A DNA stretch of 64,000 nt from Bacteroides intestinalis (GCF_003464595.1 NZ_QRZF01000003.1:372001-436000); one strand, 5' to 3'. Numbered from the stretch's first letter, positions 35,637 through 44,739 are shown. Made by a program: numbers and translations. Notes: generated by a model not told the origin, from the letters alone.

Positions 35637-36691
35637 AAAGTCTTTTGAATAAAACACTATCGCAATTCCTTGTCTGTACGGTGGCAATCTTTATACTGAC
35701 CACTCCCTTGTTTTTCCTGCTCACCAAGTATTTCTATGCGGAGGATATGATAGACATTATCGAGGCGGTGCAATTGGGGACGTCTATTCCACACATTGAC
35801 TTAGAACGGGATATTATGGTGGGAATGATGCTTCAGTTCCTGCTTATTTTTCTGGTTCTCAGCCTTGCTTTGTTTATTATGATGCGTTTCATTACACATC
35901 GCCTGTGGTTGCCGTTTGATGACACGTTGCAGAAGACAGAACAGTTCAACTTGGCGCAAAGTGCAGTGCCTCAGTTTCAGAAAACCGAAATAAAAGAATT
36001 TGCCCGGCTCAACAATTCGTTGGCAGAGCTGATGCAGAAAGATAAGGAGATTTATCGTATACAGAAAGAGTTTACCGAGAATGCTTCGCATGAACTCCAA
36101 ACACCTATATCTATTATTCGCAGCAAACTGGACTTGTTGATGCAGGAAGAACTGGACGAGCGATCAATGAGTCTTGTTTCCGATCTTTACGATCTCAACA
36201 CCCGGATGGAACATTTGAATCGCAATTTACTGCTTTTGGCAAAAATAGAGAATTCACAGTACACAGAGATGGAGGAGGTCGATTTAGGCAGCTTTATTCG
36301 TGAGGCAACGCCTACTTACAATGTTCTGCACAGTGATTTGAACATTTCATTTCTTGACCAGCGTACGTGCCATGCTGTGCACAATGTGAACACAATTCTG
36401 TTAAGTTGCCTGCTGAATAACCTTGTTGTCAATGCCATTCGCCATACTGCTGCAATGGATGGAGAGATTAGACTTTTGCTTTGTGATAACTGTTTTACGG
36501 TCAGTAATCCGGCGGATGGGGTATCTCTCGATGCCCATACACTTTTTCAGCGTTTCAGTTCTGATGATGCAAAGACGTCTGGGAATGGACTTGGACTTTC
36601 TATTGTAAAAGCCATTTGCGACTACCATAATTGGAGAGTAGAATACACTTTCAAAAAGAATCGCCATGTGTTTACAGTACATTTTAGGTAA
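35633..36691 (+). CDS. Sensor histidine kinase with minimal periplasmic loop
   Basis: A kinase of 352 residues with helices at about 12-31 and 64-86 that leave only a 32-residue periplasmic loop, too small for a folded sensor domain. HisKA has His153 (ENASHELQTPISIIRSKL), and the N box is LLNNLVVNAIRHT. The G1 box is weak (VSNPADGVS in place of DxGxG) but the G2 box GNGLGLSIVKAICDYH is good, a combination seen in short Bacteroidetes kinases. A minimal loop suggests sensing through the membrane or with a partner protein. It is coupled by a 4-bp overlap to the response regulator. Confidence 0.88.
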   Translation: MKSLLNKTLSQFLVCTVAIFILTTPLFFLLTKYFYAEDMIDIIEAVQLGTSIPHIDLERDIMVGMMLQFLLIFLVLSLALFIMMRFITHRLWLPFDDTLQKTEQFNLAQSAVPQFQKTEIKEFARLNNSLAELMQKDKEIYRIQKEFTENASHELQTPISIIRSKLDLLMQEELDERSMSLVSDLYDLNTRMEHLNRNLLLLAKIENSQYTEMEEVDLGSFIREATPTYNVLHSDLNISFLDQRTCHAVHNVNTILLSCLLNNLVVNAIRHTAAMDGEIRLLLCDNCFTVSNPADGVSLDAHTLFQRFSSDDAKTSGNGLGLSIVKAICDYHNWRVEYTFKKNRHVFTVHFR

Positions 36692-36790
36692 TTTGTTGGC
36701 GAAATTATTTCAAAGCCGGTGTAGTCCATGAACTAAAACAAAATCCGAATAACAATATATATTATTACAACTAATGTATACGTAAGGAAT

Positions 36791-36876
36791 AGTCGTATAC
36801 TGAACCTAATTCAGTCGTATAGTGAATGCCATTCAGTCGTATACTGAATAGGGTTCAGTCGTATACTGAATGTATC
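36791..36876. repeat. Four 22-bp direct repeats with palindromic core
   Basis: Copies begin at 36791, 36813, 36835 and 36857, each with the core AGTCGTATACTGAA (one copy has G for C in the second half). The copies contain TTCAGT and ACTGAA arms around CGTAT, so each unit is also a near palindrome. Regular two-turn spacing upstream of the receptor and phosphatase genes, and downstream of a response-regulator operon, indicates an operator array for that regulator. The binding itself is inferred. Confidence 0.8.
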
Positions 36877-37012
36877 CATCTAATTTATACCCCTCCCCAA
36901 ATGAATAAATTCCGTCAACGTCTTTTTGATAATCAGTTGACGTATCCTAAAAAATCTCCTCAAAAAGATTGCCTTCCCCGATAAAATTCAAAATGTCTTC
37001 TAATTTGCCTTT

Positions 37013-37020
37013 TACTTTTG
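37013..37020 (+). promoter_or_regulatory. -7 box of the receptor gene
   Basis: TACTTTTG fits TAnnTTTG, 33 nt before the start codon at 37054. No -33 TTTG is found, which fits activator dependence. Confidence 0.55.
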
Positions 37021-37053
37021 CCTCAGAATTTTGAGATAAAAGAAAGAAAAGGT

Positions 37054-39438
37054 ATGAAAAGATTTGTTTTAGGCATCGTGGTCATTTGTTGGATTACGAT
37101 TGTATTCGCTGCAGGAAATGGCAGTAAAGTGACAGGAATCTTAAGTGGTAAAACGAATAAAGCACCGGTGGAGTTTGCCACGATAGCTTTGTACGAGGCA
37201 ACAACAAAAAAACTTGTGACGGGAGCTATGACAGATTCTACCGGATGCTTTCATCTGGAAGATGTGCCAACGGGTCGTTATTATCTGGTGGGTAGTTATG
37301 TCGGTTATGGTGAAACACAATCTGAAATGTTCACTGTGGGTAATGGTAATCAGACGGTTGATGTCGGTGTATTGTGGATTGACGATAAAGGTCAGGTGCT
37401 GAATGAGGTGGTGGTAGCCGGGCGAAAATCCACTTTTGTGCCCAAACTGGATCGTAAGGTATTTAATGTCGGACAGGATTTGATGAGTTCGGCAGGCTCG
37501 GCAAGCGATTTGATGCAGAATATTCCTTCGGTGGAGGTGGATTTGGAAGGTACGGTCAGCCTGCGTGGTAATGAGAATGTGACTATCCTCATTAATGGAA
37601 AACCATCCGCACTGATGAGTGGCAGGACACGGACTGATGCTCTGAATCAACTTGCCGCAAACAGTATCGAACGTATCGAGGTAATTACTAATCCTTCGGC
37701 AGAGTATAAACCCGATGGTGTGAGCGGTATTATCAACATCGTATTGAAAAAGGAGAGCAAGGCGGGGCTGAATGGCACTTTGACGGCGAATACCGGTAAC
37801 CACGACCGTTACAATGCCGGAGTGAATTTGAATTACGGCATCAATGGGGTGAATTTCTTTGGCGGTTATGCTTTCCGGCAAGATCGCTATGACCGTAGTA
37901 TTTTTGACAATCGTACATCGCCCACGGAATACATTAAGCAGACGACTCTCGGCACAGGTCGTCCCGTGTCGCACACATTACGACTTGGAATGGGAGCAAA
38001 CCTTTCGACTCATGATGTCATGGAAATTTCGGGAAGCTATAATCGCCGTCATTTCCTGCGAAGTGAGCGTATAGAATCTGTTACGGAAGATATAAATCAT
38101 CATTTGGAAGATTTTTATTTTCGCAATCGCAGGGCTGATGCCAGGGAGAATATGTGGGAAGGAAACTTTCTCTACACCCACACCTATGGAAAGGGAAATG
38201 AATGGAGCGTGAACTATACTTATTCTTCCGAAAGTGAAGACGAACAGAATGAATATTCTACCATGCAAATGGAGAATGACACCAAAGATAATGAGTGGGT
38301 ATGGGATGCCAATTATCTGCATATCGGAAAAGTGCATTGGCAGCATCATTTGTCGGAACGGACAAAACTCTCGGCAGGTTATGAACTGGAAGCGCTTCGT
38401 GCCGAACAAAATTACCATGTGGAAAATTGGGACGGAGCATCTTTCATTCCTGATTTTGACCGCACAAGTGATTTTACCCATCATCGCACCCTTCATTCTC
38501 TCTTCGCTACTTTAGAAATGAATCCGGGAGAGTGGAGTCTTATGGCCGGACTGCGTGGAGAATATGCTGATATCCGGAACAATCTGTATTCTCTTGACAG
38601 CATCACGAGGCAGCACTATACCAATATTTATCCTACGTTGCATGCCTCCCGCAAACTGAATGAGCACAATGAACTCCAACTAAGCTATAGCCTTCGTGTG
38701 AACCGTCCGGAAGGTAGTGATATGAATCCATTTGCCGAGCGTATCAATCCACTCAGTCTTTCGGCGGGTAATCCTGATTTGAAACCGGAAAAGATACATT
38801 CGGTGGAGGCGGGATGGCTGTGGCACAATGATACAAATGCATCGTTGATGACTACAGTCTATTATCGCTATCTTACCAATCAGATTACCGAAGTATCACG
38901 CTACATAGACGGTGGCGTACTGCTGACTACTAAAGAGAATTTGGATCAGAGTCACAATGCAGGATTGGAGCTGATCTGGAGTTATTCTATCAATCGTTGG
39001 CTCTCTTTTAACTGGAATGCAAACGGATATTTCAATCAGATCAATGCAGAAAAGTTGGGCTTTTCACGACACAGGAATACTTTCTCATGGAGCACGTTGT
39101 TCAATGCCAACTTCATGCCGTTCAAACATTATATGATGCAGCTCAATGCGCGTTATCGTTCTGCCACACTGGTGCCGCAAGGTCGTAGGGATGCCGATTA
39201 TTGTATCAATCTGGGTATGAAGTATGATATTCCGAGTATCAATCTTTCCGTATTGGCTTCGGTTACCGATTTGTTTGATACCTATCGGAAGTCGTATACG
39301 CTTGATACACCCGAATTGAAACAGAAGGTAGAAAAACGCCGTAATCCCCGTATTTTCTATATCGGCGTTTCTTATACATTTGGTGGAAACAAGAGCAAAA
39401 AACACACAGCGAAGTTAGAATATGATGAGAGTATGTAA
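37054..39438 (+). CDS. TonB-dependent-type outer-membrane beta-barrel receptor
   Basis: A protein of 794 residues starting with a signal peptide (MKRFVLGIVVICWITIVFA). It has a carboxypeptidase-regulatory-like beta domain (about 22-110, with GAMTDSTGCFHLEDVPTGRYYL) and a plug domain (about 120-235, with LMQNIPSVEVDLEGTVSLRG and IERIEVITNPSAEYKPDG). The C-terminal barrel is of the OMP_b-brl_3 type and runs to the end. No SusD partner follows, so glycan uptake of the Sus kind is unlikely. It shares a 17-bp overlap with the PAP2 gene and lies downstream of a two-component system and its repeat array. The ligand is unknown. Confidence 0.9.
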   Translation: MKRFVLGIVVICWITIVFAAGNGSKVTGILSGKTNKAPVEFATIALYEATTKKLVTGAMTDSTGCFHLEDVPTGRYYLVGSYVGYGETQSEMFTVGNGNQTVDVGVLWIDDKGQVLNEVVVAGRKSTFVPKLDRKVFNVGQDLMSSAGSASDLMQNIPSVEVDLEGTVSLRGNENVTILINGKPSALMSGRTRTDALNQLAANSIERIEVITNPSAEYKPDGVSGIINIVLKKESKAGLNGTLTANTGNHDRYNAGVNLNYGINGVNFFGGYAFRQDRYDRSIFDNRTSPTEYIKQTTLGTGRPVSHTLRLGMGANLSTHDVMEISGSYNRRHFLRSERIESVTEDINHHLEDFYFRNRRADARENMWEGNFLYTHTYGKGNEWSVNYTYSSESEDEQNEYSTMQMENDTKDNEWVWDANYLHIGKVHWQHHLSERTKLSAGYELEALRAEQNYHVENWDGASFIPDFDRTSDFTHHRTLHSLFATLEMNPGEWSLMAGLRGEYADIRNNLYSLDSITRQHYTNIYPTLHASRKLNEHNELQLSYSLRVNRPEGSDMNPFAERINPLSLSAGNPDLKPEKIHSVEAGWLWHNDTNASLMTTVYYRYLTNQITEVSRYIDGGVLLTTKENLDQSHNAGLELIWSYSINRWLSFNWNANGYFNQINAEKLGFSRHRNTFSWSTLFNANFMPFKHYMMQLNARYRSATLVPQGRRDADYCINLGMKYDIPSINLSVLASVTDLFDTYRKSYTLDTPELKQKVEKRRNPRIFYIGVSYTFGGNKSKKHTAKLEYDESM

Positions 39439-40189
39439 AATCCTTATATTGCTTGTACTTTGTGCATTTGCAGTAATCGGACAAGCACAGGAGGATTCTG
39501 TCAAAATGGATACGGTTCGGGTAATGGATAATAATCCATACCGTTTCCGCATCCGGCAGGTCATTTTACCTGCAACTTTGATTGGAGTGGGGATTATCGG
39601 GTTGGAAAGCCATTGGCTGCAATATCAGAACCGGGAGTTACGCGACGAGCTACGGGAAAACATTGACAGTAAATTTACGGTTGATGATTTTTCGCAGTAT
39701 GCTCCGATGCTTGCTGTTTATGGCTTGAATTTGTGTGGTGTAAAAGGAAGGCATAGCTTTACGGATCGTACCATAATCCTTGCTACTGCCTATGCGCTAA
39801 TGGGTATCACGGTAAACACTTTTAAAATGACAGCCAGTGTAGAGCGTCCTGATGGAAGTAGCCGTAACTCCTTCCCGTCGGGGCATACTGCAACCGCTTT
39901 TATGGGTGCGGAGTTTTTGCGTAAGGAATATTGGGACGTTTCTCCATGGATAGGTGTTGCCGGGTATGCAGTAGCTGCCGGTACAGGCTTCTTTCGTATG
40001 TATAACAATCGTCATTGGCTGACAGATGTGCTTACCGGAGCCGGAATCGGAATACTGAGTACTCAGGCGGCTTATTGGCTTTATCCAACTATTACAAAGA
40101 CTTTCTTCCGTAAGCGGTATAAGAATATATTTATTTCTCCTTATTTCTCAAAAGAAGAAAAAGGAGTAAGTTGTCATATCGCTTTCTAA
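39422..40189 (+). CDS. PAP2-family phosphatase, exported
   Basis: A type 2 phosphatidic-acid phosphatase of 255 residues with a signal or anchor helix at the N-terminus. All three catalytic motifs are present: KMTASVERP (Lys135, Arg142-Pro143), PSGH at 152-155, and an R-x5-H-x3-D motif near 187-197. It removes phosphate from a lipid, possibly undecaprenyl pyrophosphate or lipid A; Bacteroides LpxF, which dephosphorylates lipid A and protects from cationic peptides, belongs to this superfamily. The start overlaps the receptor gene by 17 bp. The regulator, kinase, receptor and phosphatase form one locus. Confidence 0.9.
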   Translation: MMRVCKILILLVLCAFAVIGQAQEDSVKMDTVRVMDNNPYRFRIRQVILPATLIGVGIIGLESHWLQYQNRELRDELRENIDSKFTVDDFSQYAPMLAVYGLNLCGVKGRHSFTDRTIILATAYALMGITVNTFKMTASVERPDGSSRNSFPSGHTATAFMGAEFLRKEYWDVSPWIGVAGYAVAAGTGFFRMYNNRHWLTDVLTGAGIGILSTQAAYWLYPTITKTFFRKRYKNIFISPYFSKEEKGVSCHIAF

Positions 40190-40205
40190 AGGATACTCGT
40201 TGCAA

Positions 40206-41516
40206 TTAATAAGGAATAAACTTCAGAATAATAACTTTCTGTGTTTGGTCGTCTATTCTGAAACGATTATCAGTACGTTCGCCTATCAGCCAAATGATAT
40301 GGGAGCCACTGCAAAGCACCCATTGTTGTTCTTTGCGGGAAAGGGAGAATTTCCGATCAGTAAGGTAATCGCTAACCTTTTTTCGCCCAGTCATACCAAA
40401 GGGAACGAATGTGTCGCCTTGTCGGCAGTGTCTGACTGTGAGAGGTTGTTTTAGTTTGTCTGCATCGAAGCAAGCAGTATTTCGGTCACGGGGAATGATG
40501 AAATCATCTGTGACTTCTAATTCATCCATTGTCAAACGGAAGGGTAGGGCAGGATTATCTGGAGAAAAGACTGTTGAAGCATCTTCTGAATAGACCGGTT
40601 CTATCAGCAGAAGCTCCCGGTCTTTAATCACACGCCATTCTCTGCTAAGGAATATTTTTCCCGGTTGTCCGTTCAGGGAGGTGAAAATATCTTTGATTTG
40701 TGCACCGTTAAATCCTAATGGAGATAAGATCTCAAATAATAAAGTTTCCGGTGCGGGTTCTTGGAGCAAAGCACTGATCAGGATACCTTGTTCGGTTTGC
40801 ACTTTCTGCTTCCCTTCTTCTATACCTTTCTTATATAAGAGAGCTGCATCATTCAGATGTTCTGAGGTGCGGAGAAGGCTTTCTTTTACGGAGGGATTGA
40901 TTTCCTGCATTAGGGGCAATAGGTTGAGGCGTATCTTGTTGCGTGTATATTCATCTTGCAGGTTGGTGCTGTCCGTTACGTAAGGTTGCCCGATTTCTTG
41001 TAGGTATCCGGTTATTTCTTTCCGGTCGAGGCATAACAAAGGGCGGACAATGTTTCCGTTTTTGGGACGGATACCCAATAGTCCGTTGATGCCTGTTCCA
41101 CGGATAAGGTTGAGCAGGAGAGTTTCTACACTATCATCTTTATGATGGGCCACGGCGATAACGTCGGCTCCTTGTTGTAGACGGAGCTGTTCAAACCAAG
41201 CATAACGTAATTCCCGCGCTGCCATTTCAATGGATATGTGGCGCTTTTCCGCTTCTTTCGTAGTTTGGAAATGTTGGACATGTAACGGAACTTCCAGCTG
41301 CAAGCATAGTTCGCGGACAAACATTTCATCTCGAACCGACTCATCTCCCCGCAGATGGAAATTGCAATGTGCCGCCTCGCAGGTGTACCCCATATCAAGA
41401 AGTAGACGCAACAAAGCTACTGAGTCCGCTCCGCCACTCAGTGTTACCAGTATTTTGTCTTCTCGTGTGAAAAGCTTCTCCTGGTCAATGTATTGCGCTA
41501 TTTTCTTTTTATTCAT
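40206..41516 (-). CDS. tilS: tRNA(Ile)-lysidine synthase
   Basis: TilS of 436 residues. It ligates lysine to C34 of the CAU-anticodon isoleucine tRNA so that it reads AUA. The N-terminal PP-loop ATP site is [16 protein letters not shown] near 24-39, followed by [32 protein letters not shown] and a C-terminal domain (about 360-436) with [24 protein letters not shown]. It is essential in most bacteria. It ends 16 bp from the convergent PAP2 gene. Confidence 0.96.
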   Translation of the reverse strand: MNKKKIAQYIDQEKLFTREDKILVTLSGGADSVALLRLLLDMGYTCEAAHCNFHLRGDESVRDEMFVRELCLQLEVPLHVQHFQTTKEAEKRHISIEMAARELRYAWFEQLRLQQGADVIAVAHHKDDSVETLLLNLIRGTGINGLLGIRPKNGNIVRPLLCLDRKEITGYLQEIGQPYVTDSTNLQDEYTRNKIRLNLLPLMQEINPSVKESLLRTSEHLNDAALLYKKGIEEGKQKVQTEQGILISALLQEPAPETLLFEILSPLGFNGAQIKDIFTSLNGQPGKIFLSREWRVIKDRELLLIEPVYSEDASTVFSPDNPALPFRLTMDELEVTDDFIIPRDRNTACFDADKLKQPLTVRHCRQGDTFVPFGMTGRKKVSDYLTDRKFSLSRKEQQWVLCSGSHIIWLIGERTDNRFRIDDQTQKVIILKFIPY

Positions 41517-41523
41517 AATGGTG

Positions 41524-41531
41524 CAAAGATA
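41524..41531 (-). promoter_or_regulatory. -7 box of tilS
   Basis: The minus strand reads TATCTTTG, a consensus -7 box only 8 nt before the start codon, implying a very short or nearly leaderless transcript. Confidence 0.5.
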
Positions 41532-41618
41532 ATATTAACGGATTGAATTCTTTCTAATTCTTCGGAACAAAGTGGAGAATAGAGAATATTTCTCCTTATT
41601 TAAAAACAATCTAAATAA

Positions 41619-41650
41619 TTTGTAGGCTAAATACAAATCATTTATCTTTG
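41619..41650 (+). promoter_or_regulatory. feo promoter with overlapping inverted repeat
   Basis: A full Bacteroides promoter: TTTG (41620-41623), 19 nt, then TATCTTTG (41643-41650). ATTTGTA (41619-41625) and TACAAAT (41633-41639) form a perfect inverted repeat with a 7-nt spacer. The repeat covers the -33 box and most of the spacer, so it is a candidate iron-repressor (Fur or DtxR/MntR-type) operator. Confidence 0.7.
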
Positions 41651-41678
41651 CATCCAAATTAAAGAAAGAGAGAAGACT

Positions 41679-44150
41679 ATGCGTTTATCCGAATTAAAAA
41701 CTGGAGAAAAAGGTGTAATCGTTAAAGTACTGGGGCATGGCGGTTTCCGCAAACGAATTGTAGAAATGGGCTTTATTAAAGGCAAGACTGTAGAGGTTTT
41801 GTTGAATGCCCCGCTGAAAGACCCAATAAAATACAAAGTAATGGGGTATGAAATTTCTTTGCGTCGCCAGGAGGCAGGGATGATTGAAATACTCAGCGAA
41901 CATGAGGCGAAAGAGCAAGTGACAAAACCGGACTATCATCCAGGAATGAGTGAAGATATTTATCCGGGTGAAGAAGAACTGAAACGTATCGCCCTTGGTA
42001 AACGCCGCACCATTAATGTTGCATTAGTGGGTAATCCAAATTGTGGAAAAACTTCTCTGTTTAATATTGCTTCCGGTTCACACGAACATGTTGGTAACTA
42101 CAGTGGCGTTACAGTGGATGCTAAGGAAGGTCATTTTAATTTCCAAGGTTATCATTTCCGTATAGTCGATTTGCCGGGTACATATTCGTTATCAGCATAT
42201 AGTCCTGAAGAAATGTATGTTCGTCATCATATTATTGATGAAACTCCGGACATTGTTATCAATGTGGTGGATTCATCTAATTTGGAACGTAATCTGTACC
42301 TCACCACCCAATTGATTGACATGAACGTACGTATGGTGATGGCTCTCAATATGTACGATGAATTGGAAGCCAGTGGCAACACGCTGGATTACATGAAACT
42401 GAGTGAACTCTTTGGTGTCCCTATGGTTCCTACCGTTTCACGTACGGGCAAAGGTATCGAAGATCTTTTTCATGTTGTCATCAGCATTTACGAAGGTGCC
42501 GACTTCCTCGATCAGAAAGGCAAGGTACGTACCGAAGTGTTGAATGACCTGCGCGAATGGCATCGCGAGTATGTGCCCGGCTATACCGGTGGGGCTCATA
42601 AAGAGGAAGAGGTGCGTCATCATGGATTCTATCGTCATATTCACATTAATCACGGTCCCGAACTGGAACGTAGCATTGAAGAGGTGAAACGGGTGATTAG
42701 TGAGAATGAGGGTATCCGTCATAAGTATTCCACTCGCTTTCTTGCCATCAAACTTCTGGAGAATGATCCGGATTTGGAAACGCTGACTAAAACTTTACCC
42801 AATGGCAAAGAAATCATAGCTGTTCGTGATCAGGAAAGTCGCCGTATCCGAGACGTGCTGAATGAGGATTGCGATCAGGCTATCACCGATGCAAAATATG
42901 GTTTTATATCCGGTGCACTGAAAGAAACCTTTGTGGATAATCACTTGGATAAAGAGCATACTACACGCGTGATAGATTCCATTGTAACACATCGTGTGTG
43001 GGGATTCCCCATTTTCTTCCTGTTCATGTATCTCATGTTCGAAGGGACGTTCGTGCTTGGCGAATACCCGATGATGGGTATCGAATGGCTGGTAGAAACC
43101 CTCGGTAACTTTATACATGCCAATATGGCGGACGGACCTTTGAAAGATCTATTGGTAGATGGTATTGTAGGTGGTGTTGGTGGTGTGATTGTCTTCCTGC
43201 CGAACATTCTTATTCTTTATTTTTGTATATCGTTGATGGAAGACTCCGGTTATATGGCGCGTGCTGCATTTATCATGGATAAGATTATGCATAAGATGGG
43301 GTTGCATGGTAAATCCTTCATTCCTCTGATTATGGGTTTCGGATGTAATGTACCTGCTATTATGGCTTCGCGCACTATTGAGAACCGTAAAAGCCGACTT
43401 ATTACCATGCTCGTCAATCCGTTGATGTCATGTAGTGCCCGCCTGCCTATTTATTTGTTGCTGGTAGGTGCATTTTTTCCGAACAATGGTAGTTTGATAC
43501 TGTTATTAATATATTCAATAGGTATCTTGTTGGCGGTATTGCTGGCGCGTTTATTCAGCCGTTTCCTTGTGAAGGGGGATGATACTCCGTTCGTAATGGA
43601 GCTTCCGCCTTATCGTTTACCGACAGCAAAAGCTATTTTCCGTCACACGTGGGAGAAGGGTGCACAATATCTTCGTAAAATGGGAGGTATTATAATGATA
43701 GCTTCCATCGTAATATGGGCATTGGGATATTATCCTGACCATGATGCGTATGAAACGGTTGCCGAACAGCAGGAGAATTCCTACATCGGACAGATAGGAA
43801 AGGCTATGGAGCCGGTGATTGCACCTTTGGGCTTTGACTGGAAACTTGGTATCGGTATACTTTCAGGTGTGGGTGCTAAGGAATTAGTGGTAAGTACATT
43901 GGGTGTGCTTTATACGAATGACGCTGAAGCGGATGCTGTAAGTCTTGCCGAACGTATTCCGATTACACCGTTGGTAGCTTTCTGTTATATGGTGTTTGTA
44001 TTGATCTATTTCCCATGTATAGCTACGATTGTAGCAATCAAGCAAGAATCCGGTAGCTGGAAATGGGCATTATTTACGGCAGTGTATACCACGCTGCTTG
44101 CGTGGGTAATGGCATTTGCCATTTATAGAATAGGAGGATTATTTGTATGA
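41679..44150 (+). CDS. feoB: Ferrous iron transporter, FeoA-FeoB fusion
   Basis: A fused transporter of 823 residues. Residues 1-75 are a FeoA SH3-like domain (MRLSELKTGEKGVIVKVLG). A linker leads to the FeoB GTPase with G1 GNPNCGKTSLF near 117, the switch region with GVTVDAKEG, G3 DLPGTYSLSAYSPEE and G4 NMYD. The C-terminal membrane domain contains two Gate regions (GFGCNVPAIMASRTI and GILSGVGAKELVVSTLG). It imports Fe2+ under anaerobic conditions. FeoA-FeoB fusion is common in Bacteroides. A small Cys-rich partner overlaps its end by 4 bp. Confidence 0.96.
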   Translation: MRLSELKTGEKGVIVKVLGHGGFRKRIVEMGFIKGKTVEVLLNAPLKDPIKYKVMGYEISLRRQEAGMIEILSEHEAKEQVTKPDYHPGMSEDIYPGEEELKRIALGKRRTINVALVGNPNCGKTSLFNIASGSHEHVGNYSGVTVDAKEGHFNFQGYHFRIVDLPGTYSLSAYSPEEMYVRHHIIDETPDIVINVVDSSNLERNLYLTTQLIDMNVRMVMALNMYDELEASGNTLDYMKLSELFGVPMVPTVSRTGKGIEDLFHVVISIYEGADFLDQKGKVRTEVLNDLREWHREYVPGYTGGAHKEEEVRHHGFYRHIHINHGPELERSIEEVKRVISENEGIRHKYSTRFLAIKLLENDPDLETLTKTLPNGKEIIAVRDQESRRIRDVLNEDCDQAITDAKYGFISGALKETFVDNHLDKEHTTRVIDSIVTHRVWGFPIFFLFMYLMFEGTFVLGEYPMMGIEWLVETLGNFIHANMADGPLKDLLVDGIVGGVGGVIVFLPNILILYFCISLMEDSGYMARAAFIMDKIMHKMGLHGKSFIPLIMGFGCNVPAIMASRTIENRKSRLITMLVNPLMSCSARLPIYLLLVGAFFPNNGSLILLLIYSIGILLAVLLARLFSRFLVKGDDTPFVMELPPYRLPTAKAIFRHTWEKGAQYLRKMGGIIMIASIVIWALGYYPDHDAYETVAEQQENSYIGQIGKAMEPVIAPLGFDWKLGIGILSGVGAKELVVSTLGVLYTNDAEADAVSLAERIPITPLVAFCYMVFVLIYFPCIATIVAIKQESGSWKWALFTAVYTTLLAWVMAFAIYRIGGLFV

Positions 44151-44362
44151 TGAATTGGCAACAATGGGTAGTTGCAATCCTGTTACTGTTGTGTATTGTC
44201 CGGATCGGATGGGGAATTTATGTTTTTTTCCGCCGGACAAAAGAAAATGGTAATCCATGTGCAAATTGCGTAACCGGTTGTGACTTAAAGCGATTGATGG
44301 ATGAGAAGCGTGCAGAGTGTAGTGCGACGAAAAAAGAAAAGAAGAAAAATTGCTGCGGATAG
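44147..44362 (+). CDS. FeoB-associated Cys-rich membrane protein
   Basis: A protein of 71 residues with one membrane helix (about 6-28) and a cytoplasmic tail carrying CANCVTGCDLKRL and a terminal NCCG. Its four-cysteine-plus architecture and overlap of 4 bp with feoB match the small FeoB-associated proteins that in some bacteria take the place of FeoC. It may bind iron or regulate the transporter; the exact role is not established. Confidence 0.85.
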   Translation: MMNWQQWVVAILLLLCIVRIGWGIYVFFRRTKENGNPCANCVTGCDLKRLMDEKRAECSATKKEKKKNCCG

Positions 44363-44392
44363 TTGGAGTTTTCAAAAAATGTACTACCTTTG
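44363..44392 (+). promoter_or_regulatory. tRNA-Cys promoter
   Basis: TTGG (44363-44366), an 18-nt spacer, then TACCTTTG (44385-44392). This is a good match to the Bacteroides -33/-7 pattern directly upstream of the tRNA. Confidence 0.65.
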
Positions 44393-44414
44393 CAACCGCA
44401 AATGAGAAAAGACT

Positions 44415-44486
44415 GGTTCCTTGGATGAGTGGCTTAGTCAGCGGTCTGCAAAACCGTGTACGGCGGTTCGAATCCGCCAGGAACCT
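44415..44486 (+). tRNA. tRNA-Cys (GCA)
   Basis: A complete cloverleaf of 72 nt. The acceptor stem is GGTTCCT with AGGAACC, the anticodon loop CTGCAAA gives anticodon GCA, and the T arm is GGCGG-TTCGAAT-CCGCC. The discriminator is T, and CCA is not encoded. Confidence 0.96.
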
Positions 44487-44497
44487 CAAAACGAACA

Positions 44498-44529
44498 AAA
44501 TGCCCCGAGTAGAAATACTCGGGGCATTT
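44498..44529. terminator. Intrinsic terminator after tRNA-Cys
   Basis: ATGCCCCGAGTA and TACTCGGGGCAT form a perfect 12-bp stem with a GAAA loop, with A-rich and T-rich flanks. It starts 11 nt after the tRNA. Confidence 0.85.
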
Positions 44530-44708
44530 GTTGTTTATTGACCTTCAGTAACTTAGCTACCCTGCCATTTGGGTGGAAAATCGTGCGAGTGTAGACCGAT
44601 TGTAGTCCGCCTAAAACGATACGATTGTAGCACATGAAAAGTATTAATTTTAGGTTTTTCCCTATCAATAATTATAGAATTCACCAGTTAGTTCTCATTT
44701 TCCCATAT

Positions 44709-44716
44709 TACTTTTG
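44709..44716 (+). promoter_or_regulatory. -7 box of the tandem-repeat protein gene
   Basis: TACTTTTG fits TAnnTTTG, 23 nt before the start codon at 44740. Confidence 0.55.
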
Positions 44717-44739
44717 TTACAAACCAAAAGAAATACGCC

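Larger units (their letters stand above)
36692..37053. other. Regulatory region upstream of the receptor gene
   Basis: This 362-bp gap has no gene. It contains the 22-bp repeat array (36791-36876), an inverted repeat CGTCAAC/GTTGACG with a 16-bp spacer (36913-36942), and TACTTTTG at 37013-37020, a -7 box 33 nt before the receptor start. Confidence 0.65.

Noticed and set aside
36791..36876. Four direct repeats that could suggest a mini-CRISPR
   Set aside because: The unit is only 22 bp end to end, with no unique spacers of 30 bp or more between conserved repeats, and no cas gene lies nearby. An operator array fits better.
37054..39438. SusC-type glycan uptake locus
   Set aside because: No SusD-like gene or glycoside hydrolase follows, and the barrel is of the shorter OMP_b-brl_3 type.
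44415..44486. tRNA-Cys as an integrated-element attachment site
   Set aside because: No copy of the tRNA 3' end (GGTTCGAATCCGCC) was seen up to 52 kb and no integrase gene is present, so an attachment site is not reported as a feature.
44532..44708. Possible gene remnant between the tRNA-Cys terminator and the repeat-protein promoter
   Set aside because: GATTGTAG occurs twice (44598 and 44623), but no reading frame or known element could be supported; I see nothing else in this stretch.
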